Assembly (NCBI GenBank): GCA_949825025.1
Contig: OX463781.1
Location: 38,899,950 to 38,963,949, forward strand
Direction of reading: 5' to 3'
From: Siphlonurus alternatus
Taxonomy: Eukaryota > Arthropoda > Insecta > Ephemeroptera > Siphlonuridae
Length of the DNA: 64,000 bases
Below the pieces are notes generated by a model. It saw only the letters and a list, made by a program, of their open reading frames with translations, was not told where the DNA came from and ran no database searches. The translations under genes and the position numbers were made by a program. Positions 37,626 through 49,875 of the stretch are shown one piece after another. The stretch's first letter is position 1, and the number at the start of each line of letters is the position of its first letter.

Positions 37626-37747
37626 CTGAGAATATAAATGTTGTATAAACCAAGAAGTTTTGATGCAATTTTAGACCTTATTTACATGAAGCATATGGTC
37701 TATAATTGTATTAAAACTTCTTGGTTTATACGACACTTATATTCTGA
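37626..37747. repeat. Hairpin, ~50-bp stem with short loop
   Basis: TGTATAAACCAAGAAGTTTT pairs with AAAACTTCTTGGTTTATACG, and outer bases CTGAGAATATAA pair with TTATATTCTGAG apart from a mismatch. The loop is about 20 nt at 37677-37696. It could be a tiny MITE or a small-RNA precursor-like hairpin. Confidence 0.8.
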
Positions 37748-37762
37748 GGCGACGATATAACG

Positions 37763-37872
37763 TGATTCAAGAAGAGGGTTTCTTACTAACATTAGTGTCA
37801 ATTAGGTTGGCGCTAATTAGTGCGTGGTTAGTGAGAAAGCTGGATAACTTTCTGGATAACTTAAATGAATCT
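37763..37872. mobile_element. Family E short hairpin element, copy 2
   Basis: Starts GATTCAAGAAGAGGGTTTCT and ends GGATAACTTAAATGAATC, matching the family ends. Imperfect stem with GCGCTAATTAGTGCG in the loop. Confidence 0.65.
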
Positions 37873-38230
37873 TTCCCAATTAAATTAAATATAAAAAAAT
37901 TAAGACATAACGCAACAATAAATAATAAAGAAGTAGGCTGAATTAACAATAAATACAAATAATTTTGAAATTAGAATGCTCCAAAAATATTGCTTACATT
38001 CATGTGTGTGATTGCATGCATAATGATATATAAACAGTACTAGACATTATTTCAGAATTCATTAATATACAATAAGAAACACATCATACATTTGTAGCTT
38101 TGAGCTAGATTCATTTCTTCAATCATTATCATGTATAATTTATGTTTTATTAAAATTAAAAATAAACTTGAGATAAAATATTAATTAAATTTGGTGATGA
38201 TTAAGTGACAATATAAACATAGCTTATGAA
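37873..38230. other. AT-rich non-coding DNA
   Basis: No supported feature. Confidence 0.55.
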
Positions 38231-38373
38231 AACTTAAACTAATTGGAGAGGTTATTAACTATTGCCGAGACGTGTGACACTTGCTACGACATTCAGATTA
38301 TTACATACGAATTAGTTTTCTCTCTGGGGCGACGATATTCTTGCTGGGGAGGCAAGAAACAGTGGCGGCTGCT

Positions 38374-38377
<4 letters not shown>

Positions 38378-38454
<77 letters not shown>
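38378..38454 (+). repeat. (CT)n microsatellite
   Basis: Pure CT. Preceded by a GC-richer flank at 38245-38377 (GGCAAGAAACAGTGGCGGCT). Confidence 0.95.
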
Positions 38455-38455
<1 letters not shown>

Positions 38456-38755
38456 AACTTTGTATTACAATCTTGCAAGTCGATATTCATATCCCCTACA
38501 CTATTAAGCTAAATATATATTTTACATTCTCTATATATACTATATTGCTTGATATTATATTAAATATATTTTAGTTTTATTGGCAATGTTTGTTTATGTG
38601 TTTTGAGAAACTCAATCTATTGCATATATGCCATGTGATATGTATATCTTCTAATTATTGATTTTTTTGTATTATTGGTGGTGCCATGAACTTACATGTA
38701 CTTGAAACAACATAGGGATTGCATGCATCTTTAAATCAGACTATATAATATTATA
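38455..38755. other. AT-rich spacer
   Basis: No supported feature. Confidence 0.55.
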
Positions 38756-38932
38756 GGACTGTTTCACACATGATTTCGCAGCGCATATGATTTAAAAATT
38801 AAGAACCTATGTCATCAAGTCAATGCACACAGCTTCGTATCGTATGCCTTAGTATGATAAGAAATTTAAAACTGGTTCTAAATGCTGTGTAAAGTGCGAT
38901 CACAAAAATACGAAAATGTGTTCGACCCTCCT
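38756..38932. mobile_element. Inverted-end repeat, family H, copy 2
   Basis: Starts GGACTGTTTCACACA and ends TGTGTTCGACCCTCC. The interior shares GCACACAGCTTCGTATCGTA and AACTGGTTCTAAAT with the copy at 7030. Confidence 0.65.
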
Positions 38933-39000
38933 AATCGATAAATTACTATACAATTTTCATAATTAATTTCAAAATCTCAAACATGTCATCACATGTTCTA

Positions 39001-39073
39001 GGTGGTGGTGTGACGTCACAGGGGGCGTGTCTCGTTGTCAGTGCCGCTAGACGAGTCACACTTGCAGAGCATC
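39001..39073 (+). promoter_or_regulatory. GC-rich upstream region with CRE-like site
   Basis: A perfect TGACGTCA (39011-39018) and GGGGGCGTG follow each other immediately before the candidate signal-peptide exon. No TATA box is visible. This could be the proximal promoter or 5' UTR. Alternatively CTTGCAG just before 39068 could be a splice acceptor, which would place the promoter farther upstream. Inference from composition and motifs only. Confidence 0.35.
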
Positions 39074-39149
39074 ATGGGTCCTCGCAGCAGGGGTTGCAGC
39101 AGTCTCTACCCCGTGTTCCTGAGCACCCTACTGGCCGCGCTCACCATGG
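39074..39149 (+). CDS. Candidate first coding exon with signal peptide
   Basis: ATG at 39074 (context GCATCATGG) opens 25 codons plus one base, ending at a consensus splice donor GTAAGT at 39150. The peptide begins MGPRSRGCSS, with two arginines, and continues with the hydrophobic LYPVFLSTLLAALTM. This is the charge-then-hydrophobic pattern of a secretory signal peptide. Codons are GC-rich, unlike the surroundings, and the exon ends in phase 1, common for signal-peptide exons. I could not find the next exon, so the protein is unidentified. A chance frame in a GC patch remains possible. Confidence 0.45.
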
Positions 39150-39373
39150 GTAAGTGACCTCACTTGACCTCTCGTTTACCTCCTGTACCGCTCTCACAAG
39201 TGCATTAACCAATCAGTTGATTTAACCGTAACTCTACTGTACAAACGAAGTGTATTTTCATGCAAAGATGTCAAGCGAGGTGGAGTGGCGCGCAAAAGGA
39301 TCACTAGCTTGCTTCAATATCGTATAATGTTGGCCATCTTGGTAAAAAAAAATGCTTGCCGCTGGAAGTGATT

Positions 39374-39565
39374 TTAAGGCGGTTTTCTATGGAGCAATGT
39401 TTGGCGGGTCTTGGTGGGGCAGAAAAAGCGCACTAATTTCAATCTCGTATGGTGGCCATGTTGGCGATAAAATCACTTTCCGCAAGACAAACAAATCCTG
39501 AACCTTTGATTGGTTGCGGCATGCGATTGTCTCGCTTTCCCCGCTCCATGGAAATGCACCTTTAG
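39374..39565. mobile_element. TTAA-associated MITE, family J, copy 1
   Basis: Begins after TTAA (39374-39377) with GGCGGTTTTCTATGGAGC and ends GCTCCATGGAAATGCACCT with TTAG in place of TTAA. The interior has TGGTGGCCATGTTGGCGATA. A more degraded related stretch (CAAGCGAGGTGGAGTGGCG) lies at 39270-39340. Confidence 0.7.
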
Positions 39566-40847
39566 AACGAAGATTAAAGCAGGGTAATGGTTAAATCATA
39601 TGGCCACTTATCGGTTTATTTGAATCTGGGGTATGATTTTATCACCCTACGACATTGAAAAACTGCAGTTTTGTCTCCCTGCTTACCCCCTGTCACTATC
39701 TCTCCATGGAACCTCAAGTGACCTTCACATCGGTATCAATGTTGACCTGTATTTGACACAAGGAAAATTAATGGAGGATTTTTTTACTTCATTTGGCGTG
39801 ACATCAACCTCGGACAATAGCTTTGTTGTTGTCCATGCTGCTTTCTTGACCATGTATAATAATTTAGTGTACGTGGGTACTTACTTTAACTCTTCACACT
39901 TAAATATTATGTACTGAATTTGAATTCATTACAATTAATTTCAGTTTACTGTAAAGATTTATTAGGATTCAGTATATTAAAATGTACTGATTGAACTTTA
40001 TTAGTTATTACCAATACTTTTAGCACCATTATTACAAAAATTATCCTTAGTTTGAGTATATAACAATTAATTTTATTTTTGCCAAAATTAATTTTATTAT
40101 TTTATTAATTTTATTAATTTTATTAATGACAATAATATAGTGCATGTTTTTTATAAAAGATTGGTTTATAATTATGCAATTTTTTAACTTAATTTTACAC
40201 TATATAGGATTGATTTTTTGTAGTTTTACGTTGAGTTTTACAGATAATCAAACTTTCCAAAGAACAGTTGTACAAAATACGAGACTTTTCTGAAAATTTC
40301 ACCAATTCTTTTTTAACAATAATTTGCTTAAAATATGAACATATTTTTGAGCTCTCTGATCGTAGCAAAAGATTGCCTCCTTTATTTCAATGTAATATAA
40401 TACTGCATTATTTTATATTATATAAATTAATTACATACATGTGAACTACAGGAGGATATAAAGTAAATGAAATTAATAATTTTAAAAAGAATAACCAATA
40501 AAAGTTGAATGATGAATTAAGAAATTAATTTTAAAACTTGTCAATTATTAATATGGGTCATCGATATATTAAATGATATGAGTATAGTAAGTGAGGTATT
40601 AATAGCGGGTTAATAGATGGGTTGCTGACACAGTGTTGTTTGTTATGCATATCCAATCAACTATCATGTATGTATTATTATACTGTATTTTATGTAGTAT
40701 GAACAGTTATTGAGCATGCAAGTAACGTTTGGTGGTCACACATCTGATGAATTTTATCCTAAATATGAACTAAATATATATAAATATGAAATTATGAAAT
40801 ATTAATTATCGCTGTCAATTGCTTATATGAGTTATATGGTTTGAGCA
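39566..40847. other. AT-rich DNA with one balanced patch
   Basis: A 94-codon frame at 39633-39917 is in a patch of balanced composition downstream of the candidate exon. It has no recognised domain, no donor/acceptor pair stands out, and it may be chance. The rest is AT-rich. Confidence 0.4.
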
Positions 40848-41165
40848 AAATAGAATATCAACCTCAAAATTTTTTATTGCAAAAATGGATATAGGGTGCA
40901 AAGTTATGCCACTTTGCATGCTCTTTTAGAGCCCGGGAAATATTGCTAAAAAGTTTTGTCGAGATCGGGTTTAAACCCACGCCCCGTTTAGGTCCTACAA
41001 TTTTGTTAAAAGAGGCGTCAAGAGGCGTCACTTTCTCTGCACTTTCAATATATTATATATTTTTTTAAAATAGTTCCCTGACTCTAAAAAATGTGAAGAA
41101 ATCAGAGTAGCATAACTTTGCACCCTCTATTAACTTCTGTAATAAAAAAAATTGATGTCGATAAG
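40848..41165. mobile_element. Family B element, copy 3
   Basis: The left end reads AGAATATCAACCTCAAAATT and the right end AAAAATTGATGTCGAT. The inner tRNA-like word is inverted relative to copy 1 (GGGTTTAAACCCACGCC). Confidence 0.75.
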
Positions 41166-41166
41166 G

Positions 41167-41364
41167 GGGCTGTTTTATCACAACAGCTCGATTTCCGTCT
41201 TTCTTCCAAAAGGCTCCATGTTAAACTTCTACCTCAATTTTCACAAAACTGATCAGACAGATTTACTTCAAAATTTGTGTGATACCTATTGAAAGTTCAA
41301 AGTTCTCTGTAGGGGTCTTATTCTGAGATCCCATGGCATGCACTAAATGGAAATTCATCCTTAA
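41167..41364. mobile_element. TTAA MITE family A, copy 4, truncated and inverted
   Basis: Reverse-oriented copy ending AATTCATCC at 41360 before TTAA 41361-41364. The interior has TTAAACTTCTACCTCAATTT and ATTTCCGTC. About 130 bp of the far end are missing, where the copy abuts the family B element. Confidence 0.75.
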
Positions 41365-41760
41365 ATAAAAATAAATTCGCTATTGAAATGTGAAACAAGC
41401 AATGAAAAAATTCCGACTAGTTGTATATAGCTGCATCACAGATGTTTCTTATGACACAATAATAAAATTATACAACATTTAAATTTTGTGTCTGCTAACT
41501 AGAATTATTAAACTTTATATTTCAGCTATTTCAAACTTTTAGTAAAGAATGTTTCTTAAACTATAAAATTGTTGTAAAATACTTAATATAATGTTTTTAA
41601 GGTCATATTTTATAGTCAAATTCAATTACTCAATACCTTTATTTTAATTAAAAATATTTATTTATTAATTAAATAATACTTTTAATAGTTCATTCATATC
41701 AACAGTATAAAAATTCAATCTGTTTTTCTCACTTAAGTTTTTTATCTTTCTCTTTTATTC
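41365..41760. other. AT-rich non-coding DNA
   Basis: No supported feature. Confidence 0.55.
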
Positions 41761-42006
41761 TTATAAGCCCTCAATTTGTTTTTTCCTTCTTTTTCCCATC
41801 CTGCCTGGAAATGAGACAAAAAGAAAGAGAAGGGGACAATCAACGCTAATATCACGTTCAACGAGACCCCTTCTTGAGACTTTGTTTGGCTGGACCGTAG
41901 CCATGCAAACCAGCTGGCCTGCTCTCTCCTGTAGTGGCACACCAGTGGTTGGAGCACAGCCAACAATGTGATAATCACTGCGACACAACTTCTCTCTATA
42001 TATATA

Positions 42007-42009
<3 letters not shown>
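41761..42009. other. GC-richer unique flank of CT arrays
   Basis: Balanced composition, with GGCTGGACCGTAGCCATGCA. Short open - strand frames have no known motif. Confidence 0.35.

Positions 42010-42062
<53 letters not shown>
42010..42062 (+). repeat. (CT)n microsatellite
   Basis: Pure CT, about 26 units. Confidence 0.95.
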
Positions 42063-42065
<3 letters not shown>

Positions 42066-42098
42066 CTCTCTATACTCTCGTCCACATAATATTATATT

Positions 42099-42221
42099 AT
42101 AACTTGGTTTTCGTCGTGTTTGTAACATCTTCAGTCATTGGTGTGTTGTTTGTAACGAAGAGTTTTACTGGTCGAGCCGAGCCGAAGGATATTCGAGCAT
42201 TTCCGATGAAAACCAAGTTAT
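42099..42221. mobile_element. TA-flanked mini-MITE, copy 1
   Basis: The ends ACTTGGTTTTCGTCG and CGATGAAAACCAAGT are inverted and flanked by TA. The interior TTTGTAACATCTTCAGTCAT is shared with 52825-52946. It lies between two CT arrays. A TA duplication suggests the Tc1/mariner group, but it is short. Confidence 0.75.
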
Positions 42222-42231
42222 AGTATTATAT

Positions 42232-42411
<180 letters not shown>

Positions 42412-43057
42412 TGCATGTTTTTTATACAGCAACTGACCGCCGTTTTAAAGTAATATGACACATTGCCACACTATCTATATAAGGAAATACAATACAATGG
42501 GAGTCTTCACTAGACAGTTTCATAGATATATAAACATTCAGATGATATAATAAAAGACATATTTTTTAATAGTGTTAATATTTTTATTATAATATAAATT
42601 TATATCATATCAGGAATAATACATTTTTCCCATGAAGTATATAGCATAAAACAACATAACCGAAAACTGTTTAGTATAGTTTAATTATTTAACAAACGTT
42701 GAAAATTTATTAAGGATTTTTTTAATAAATTTAAATGTTTTCAATTCCAGTTTTAATTTTATATGAGGTAATAAATTTTACAGACATGCAGGAATGACAG
42801 GATTGTTCTAATCTTTAGTTTTTGTGAGTTATTACATTTCTTGTGTCCGTTTGAGATATTTAAAAACTTCACATCTATCTAACAATTCAAAATTCAATGA
42901 GCAAATTTATATTTTATCTCTCTTACTTTTTTCACCGATTGAATATGATTCAATGATTCAGTGATTTTGGTGACTTCTTTTATGTAAAAGAAATGACTAA
43001 TTATCAAGCTATAACAATATTTCTCACTATTATTAGTATCATAGTTAGCGTTAGCAT
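42412..43057. other. AT-rich non-coding DNA
   Basis: No supported feature. Confidence 0.55.
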
Positions 43058-43537
43058 TGACCGCGAGTACGCAGTGATAAGGACATCAGATTTGTAATCG
43101 GATAATCGTGAGTTCGATCCCCGGCACCGCCAAACTTTTCAAAAGTGGCGGTTGCTAAAGAACACCCACTATAGTGCAATCGGGAGGTGATTGATCCTCC
43201 ATCAATTGCCGACTATCCTGACTGAGTTATCCAAGGTTTCTTCAGTCACAACCAAGTAAATGCTGGGATGCATAATAGTCTATGACAACCCCAGTTTGAA
43301 TGGGGCCTATGGACCCTAAAAGCAATATTATGTTATATATAGGTGCGGTTCACAATTCGCAAACTTGGGACGACTGCGGGGTGTTCCGCCAATTATGAAT
43401 TTGCATAAAGTTACGTATTAAGACTTCCGCATAGGAAATACGTCATGTTAATTTCTTGCTTAACTTTATACGCAAATTTTTAATTTGTGATATTTGAACA
43501 CCGCCAATACCTTACAAAAGGGTTCAGTTGAAGCAAA
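43058..43537 (+). mobile_element. tRNA-headed SINE interrupted by a small element
   Basis: The head reads CAGATTTGTAATC (anticodon-loop-like TGT, Thr type), then GTGAGTTCGATCCCCGGC as B box and T arm. The body matches the SINE at 3372 (ACCGCCAAACTTTTC, GAACACCCACT, AATGCTGGGATG). The 3' end GGGTTCAGTTGAAGCAAAAA resumes after an insert at 43342-43502. Confidence 0.8.
43342..43502. mobile_element. Small inverted-end element inside a SINE
   Basis: About 160 bp starting GGTGCGGTTCACAA and ending TTGTGATATTTGAACACC. The inner words GCATAAAGTTACG and TAACTTTATACGC are also inverted. It is missing from the related SINE at 3372, which supports a later insertion. The duplication at its ends is unclear. 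Confidence 0.55.
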
Positions 43538-43845
43538 AAAATGACACCAACCTTGTTTATTGGAAGTCTGTTTATTTTTCCGACTTTTCGAATCGAGCCT
43601 ACAACATAAAAAAAAAATTGAAAAGGCTTCTTAAGAGGAAATTATTTTTTCCAATTCTTTTTTATTTAATAAATCACACACTGGAAAAGGGAAACAAACA
43701 AAATATTAATCTAACTTGTAAGTTAAGAAACAATAGAAATGCTTTTTCTTTTTTTTTTTACACAACAGAAGGATATATTATTCGTTCATTTTCCTTTTGT
43801 TCTAAGGTTTTGATCCACTCCTGTAAAGTGAGTGACATTATAACT

Positions 43846-43857
43846 GAGAGAGAGAGA

Positions 43858-43931
<74 letters not shown>
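43846..43931 (+). repeat. (GA)n microsatellite
   Basis: GA run with one GGGA interruption near 43860. A balanced-composition flank follows at 43932-44170. A 217-codon frame across this region only exists because the repeat has no stops. Confidence 0.95.
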
Positions 43932-43934
<3 letters not shown>

Positions 43935-44170
43935 CGATAAGAGCATTATGTCGAAGCTATTGTCATTTTTCTGGTATTCCAGGGCTCAGCCTCACCTGAC
44001 CTCAATAATGCCAGGCTTGAGGATTGAGTCTGCAACTGTATTGTTGAAATCCTTTCTCTTGCACACTTATCTCCCTCGCGCCAGCCCGGCTTCAGGATCA
44101 GCAGCAGTGGTATTAATTCCAATCACTGCTCCACACTCGTCTGCTTCTCCTTTCACTTGTGTGTTAAATT

Positions 44171-44514
44171 TATTACTGTAAAACAAAAATGTCACATTTT
44201 TAGTTTTTAAAAAATAAATGATGTTATATATTTAATTTTATATTATGTTAATTAGTATATATATAGAATCTTATAACTTCATAGTAATTAATTATGTATA
44301 TAAATTTTATATATTTATTATATATCATCATATATACTGGGGAAAATTAACTTATTATCGAGAAGTGTTATAATATTTTTACGAATTCCATATTCTGAAA
44401 TTTAAGTTTGCTCTGAAAATGGATAGCCTTTTGTTGTTGCATATTTGGACAAAAGACTTTAATTCATGTATTCTCAAAAAATTTTCAGAATTTTTTATTT
44501 TAACTTTCTTAAAA
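44171..44514. other. AT-rich non-coding DNA
   Basis: No supported feature. Confidence 0.55.
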
Positions 44515-44635
44515 ATCCTCCTTCAAAAAGCTCTGACGCTACAGTAATGCAAATATATAACACGCAAGCATGTGCTGCATGATAATTACGTCACAGCGTC
44601 TTTCCCCTCGATTTTGAGTGCGAATATTACAGTGT
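44515..44635. repeat. CRE-bearing hairpin repeat, copy 3
   Basis: Contains CACGCAAGCATGTGCTGCAT, AATTACGTCACAGCGTCTTT and CCCCTCGATTTTGAG, as in the copy at 23182. The left arm is degraded. Confidence 0.6.
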
Positions 44636-45230
44636 TAAAAAAAATATCATGTAAGCTTCTATAAATACTTTACGTTCTAGGCACTGTACTAATAATAATT
44701 AATAATAACTAATAATTATAACGTTAACGTTTAAAGCAGTCATGTATAATTTTTAATTAGGTTGATATTGAATTAAAATTATCTTCCATGAGTTCTTATT
44801 GTATAATATATGATATTAGTGAATATAAGGAATTTGTAATATTTTTGGTAACAAATTCAGTTTTGCCCCTTTTTTAAAAAATGTCATGCAACCTGCTTCT
44901 CACGTGTGTTGAAAAAGTTGCCTATATTTCAGTGACTAAATTATTTCCATGATTGCTGACGATAAGCGGATTTTACATTTTTGTACACACATCGCGCAAC
45001 ATTTCTGAGCAGGTTTTCTCACTCCGAAGTCAAAACACTACTACAACGAATTTTTTTTTTTTTTTTTTTTTTTTTGTAAACTGAGATGCGACTGCAAATA
45101 AATACTGACAAACTAAAAGTTTAGTTCCAATGTGCAATTTAAAACTTGAAAACTTGACCCAGGTAGAGGTTTTTTTAGTGATTGGGTGCATGGTTTATTC
45201 AGCCTATTCTCATAAACGTAACAAGAAGAA
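44636..45230. other. AT-rich DNA with poly-T
   Basis: A run of about 26 T lies at 45051-45075. No gene. Confidence 0.55.
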
Positions 45231-45360
45231 CACATGATAGCTTTATTTGTAAATACACAATCAGAAATAATCGAATTTTATGACAGTACATGGAACATAA
45301 GATTCATCAATAAAAATATATTCTTTCTGATTGTGTATTTACGAATAGAGCTGTCATGTG
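45231..45360. repeat. Hairpin with 37-bp arms
   Basis: CACATGATAGCTTTATTTGT with TACACAATCAGAAA is mirrored by TTTCTGATTGTGTATTTACG and GAGCTGTCATGTG. The loop is about 56 nt. The loop words TTCATCAATAAAAAT and GATTGTGTAT recur in the hairpin-like stretch near 54170-54270. Confidence 0.8.
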
Positions 45361-45513
45361 ATCAAAAAATTACTACGTGTAAAATCTTACGTGCAGACAA
45401 TCTTTTCTTGGTATAGCAAATGGTCATATGACGTCAAGATGGATGCTCAGAATTTTAAATAAATTAAAATTAATTAATTTATGTATTTATTAAATACATA
45501 AGCTGTCATCAGA

Positions 45514-45518
<5 letters not shown>

Positions 45519-45548
<30 letters not shown>
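45519..45548. repeat. Poly-A tract
   Basis: About 30 consecutive A. Confidence 0.9.
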
Positions 45549-45549
<1 letters not shown>

Positions 45550-45590
45550 CATCAAACTGTAAACATGAAATTCACGGGAAATTTACATTT

Positions 45591-45907
45591 TGGGTAGCAC
45601 GGAAATGCCCGAAGCCACCCGAAGTTCTTCGGGATGTAGACTGAAAACCTTAAAATCCTATGCTGTGCTGGTTAACAGTTAACATAACTCACAACAACTC
45701 TTTTTTTATTAATAGTTTTGGCCGCCAAATATTTTTCTTCAATAGCATTGATTCCTCTTGTGACAATTTATGAAAGAAATTTCTAAGAAAAATGATGAGA
45801 ATAGCCAGGACAATTAATTTTTAGACCAACTTTAGCACGTATCTGCTATGCCGCTGACAATGTTTTGCCTACACAATCGTTATGTCATATTGTATTATGA
45901 CGTATGG
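45591..45907 (+). repeat. Dispersed repeat family D, copy 2
   Basis: Collinear with 22630-22957, including AGCACGGAAATGCCCGAAGC and GTATCTGCTATGCCGCTGAC. Preceded shortly by the poly-A tract. Confidence 0.8.
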
Positions 45908-46718
45908 TGAAAGACCCGTATATTCAAGAATATTGTTCATTATATATTTGAATAATTATCACACATAAAACTAATAATAACAATATAGAATATGGTTCCT
46001 GCAACATATTATACAGTAATATTAATTTAATATTTAATGCTCCAGTTAGTGAGATACGTTAATTAAGTCTGCAGTGACAATGGAAGTAGGGGAAGGTGGG
46101 GAGGGGGTTGGTTACGCCACCTGCTTCTCCCTCCCCTCTTTCTTCTAAAGTTCGGTATTATTAAGAAGCTAGCAATCTTGTTTATATGAACTTAAAATCA
46201 TCCAGCAAATAGTGAGTTCTATATTTAAAGTAAATTAGGGTTATATTCATATACTTTATAATAAATATGATATGATATATAGAATTCATATCAGTTTTAT
46301 AAGGTATATATATGATAAACTAGACGACATACACATTATAGAATAAATGGGAGGGAAAATGATTAAAGCTTAAAACTTTACACATGGTAAAACGCCTTTA
46401 TATAACGTACTTAAGTGGAAAGGAATTGACTTCTCCAAAGCTTTCAGCAAATCACAAGTCAATGTGTGAAACAACAACTACAGCAGCTGTATTTATAACG
46501 TAGTGTATAATATTTAATAAGTACTGCTGCCTTTAATGAAGAAAATGTAGTGAAAATGTTTCATTAAAATTTAATTTCTGTTAAATTTATTAATTATAAT
46601 ATTTTTTTTTTCTATTGCGTTTCGTCCAAGTTTCATTTTAAAATCATGATTTTATGTTACTTAAATTTTATAACAAACTTCTTTAACTTCAACTAGACCT
46701 ATTAGAGTCTGTTAGTTG

Positions 46719-46719
<1 letters not shown>
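45908..46719. other. AT-rich DNA with a G-rich patch
   Basis: A G/C-rich patch at 46080-46140 (GGGGAAGGTGGGGAGGGGG). No gene recognised. Confidence 0.5.

Positions 46720-46748
<29 letters not shown>
46720..46748. repeat. Poly-A tract
   Basis: About 29 consecutive A. Confidence 0.9.
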
Positions 46749-46750
<2 letters not shown>

Positions 46751-47231
46751 TCCATTTGTGATAAGGTTTATATTCTAGTAATAAGCAAGTGAACAAACAA
46801 CCTTATTGAAATGGTTAAAAGCGTGTTTTGCAATTGACGTATAATCCTAAAAATAATCCTTATATATTAAATGATTTTAAAGTAATTCTATGTATAAATA
46901 TATATATACATTCTATAAAAAATGTATATATATATTTACTATTTAGAAATTACTCTTGATAATTTTACTAACAATATCAAAAGGGGAGGGAGAAGGAAAG
47001 AAGTGTCAAAACGATCCACCACTCTTATAAAAAAGCAGACAATATTATTATTTTTATATTTAGCTACCAGTCAACTTTTTTCTTCTAAAAAATAGTCAGG
47101 AAATAACTTCATAACTCAATCAAAGTTTAGTACATGATTTAAACAGTGGGACCTTCACAAGGACAAGAGGACGGCCTAATTTTTTTACCGCCAACGCGCC
47201 GCCATTTTCTCAACCCAGTGATGTCACGATC
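46749..47231. other. AT-rich DNA grading into a GC-richer patch
   Basis: From 47170 the sequence becomes GC-richer (ACCGCCAACGCGCCGCCATT) and leads into the frame at 47232. Confidence 0.45.
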
Positions 47232-47444
47232 TTGACTTTTCTAGCGCATTTGATTGGCCTACAGTTGGACAAAGATACCGCGGTCAAAGATGCCGCTTTA
47301 TTAGCCATCTGTCAAATCTGTCAAGCTGTCAAATCTTTGACGTCCTCAAAGAAACCACCCGAGCACGTGGCTCATTTAGAGGACTTCTCCAAGAAGGTTG
47401 GCAAGAATTGTCTAGTATCGAATTTCTTCAATAAGTTGTCCTAG
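47232..47444 (+). CDS. Unrecognised 70-codon frame, weak coding-like composition
   Basis: The frame reads DKDTAVKDAALLAICQICQA and then HVAHLEDFSKKVGKN. It is alanine- and lysine-rich, amphipathic, with balanced base composition, unlike the low-complexity frames elsewhere. The CTGTCAAATCTGTCAAGCTG stretch suggests part of it arose by short internal repeats. I do not recognise a family. It could be an exon, a transposon gene remnant or chance. No intron signals were identified. Confidence 0.2.
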   Translation: MTFLAHLIGLQLDKDTAVKDAALLAICQICQAVKSLTSSKKPPEHVAHLEDFSKKVGKNCLVSNFFNKLS

Positions 47445-47604
47445 GCCATCCTCCCAGTATATAGTCCTTGGGACCTTTAGCCCGATCTCCTTGGAAATGC
47501 TAGGGTTAAGAATAAAAAGCAGGCGAAATTTATTAGGAATGAACAATCTTCATGAAAAGTATTATAGTTAATTAATTTCATCAAGTAATTATACTTTTTA
47601 CATT

Positions 47605-47735
47605 TTTTTAACTCTCTAACATCCTGAAAATTGTTCTGCTGTGACGTAATAGTCATATAAATATTTAAAATGTAAGGTAACATTGCATTATGTGACATCA
47701 CAGCGTTTTGCAGCACGATTTTGAGATTGTTAGAC
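47605..47735. repeat. CRE-bearing hairpin repeat, copy 4
   Basis: Starts near CTCTAACATCCTGAAAATTG, with GTGACGTAATAGTCATATAA, TGCATTATGTGACATCACAG and ATTTTGAGATTGTTAGA. It forms an imperfect inverted repeat. Confidence 0.6.
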
Positions 47736-47745
47736 TAAATATTAT

Positions 47746-48889
<1,144 letters not shown>

Positions 48890-49197
48890 AAATATCGACT
48901 TTAAATTTCTTCATTGCAGAAATGGGGTGCAAAATTATGCTACTTGATTTTTTCATATTTTCTAGAGTCCGGAAACTATTTTTAAAAATTTATTGAAAGT
49001 AGAGAGAAATTGACGCCTCTTGACACCTTTCTTAATAAAAAATGATAGGAACTAAGAGAGGCGTGGGTTCAAACCCGACCTCGGAAAAACTTTTTAGCAA
49101 TGCTTCCCAGCCTCTAAAAAATCTGGAAATGAATGGCATAACTTTACATCCTGTATACTTTTTTGCAACACAAATTTTTGAGGTCGATACTCCATTT
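48890..49197. mobile_element. Family B element, copy 4
   Basis: The right end GAGGTCGATACTCCATTTTA and a degraded left end AAATATCGACTTTA bracket GGGGTGCAAAATTATGC and the tRNA T-arm-like CGTGGGTTCAAACCCGACC. Confidence 0.78.
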
Positions 49198-49875
49198 TAA
49201 TAATACAATTTAATTACAATAGCTTTACTGTAATCTAAAATCATATTTATTTTGTTTAACAAAAGTCATATTAAGTAGAAAGCTTTTATTTAAAATATAA
49301 TATTTGTATTTTTTTCATAATTCCATCATAAAAATATGTTTTCATTCGATTTTTTTTGTTTATTTTTTCATTGAAGCTAATTTTGAACCATCCATCCTTT
49401 TTCTTCATCTTCTATGTTGACATGTTTTAGCTTTCAATCCTGCATTAATGACACTGACGTTAATTAAGATAAAGAGAAACGTCTTACAGTAACGCAGCAT
49501 TTTCTATCTCATTTACCAGCCAGATTGCCATCCATCAAGTCTGCTACCAGGAGTGGGGTGGGAGGGGGGAGCTTCGACGCCCCCTACCCTCGTAGCTACT
49601 CGAAGAAAACGATTTTTGCCTCGTCTTCATTTAATCTTCTTTATATAAAATACTCTATTTTTTAACAACATTTTTTTTTTCAGTTTTTACACTCATTTTG
49701 TATAGTAATAATGGAATATTTTTCTTAAAATGTATATTTTTGTAAATTTATTTTAATATATAATACTGAGTCCTGTAATATGAGTCAGAATTTACTTATT
49801 TTTTTAAATTGATGTGGAAGGTATTATAAGAAGTTATACGTTAATACAATATTTCATGAAGTTATCTGAAGTTCA
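49198..49875. other. AT-rich DNA with a GC-rich patch
   Basis: A GC-rich patch at 49540-49620 (GGGTGGGAGGGGGGAGCTTC). No gene recognised. Confidence 0.5.

Noticed and set aside
43528..44181. 217-codon frame, the longest in the window
   Set aside because: It consists of AT-rich low-complexity sequence, a GA microsatellite and an array flank. No domain and no splice context.
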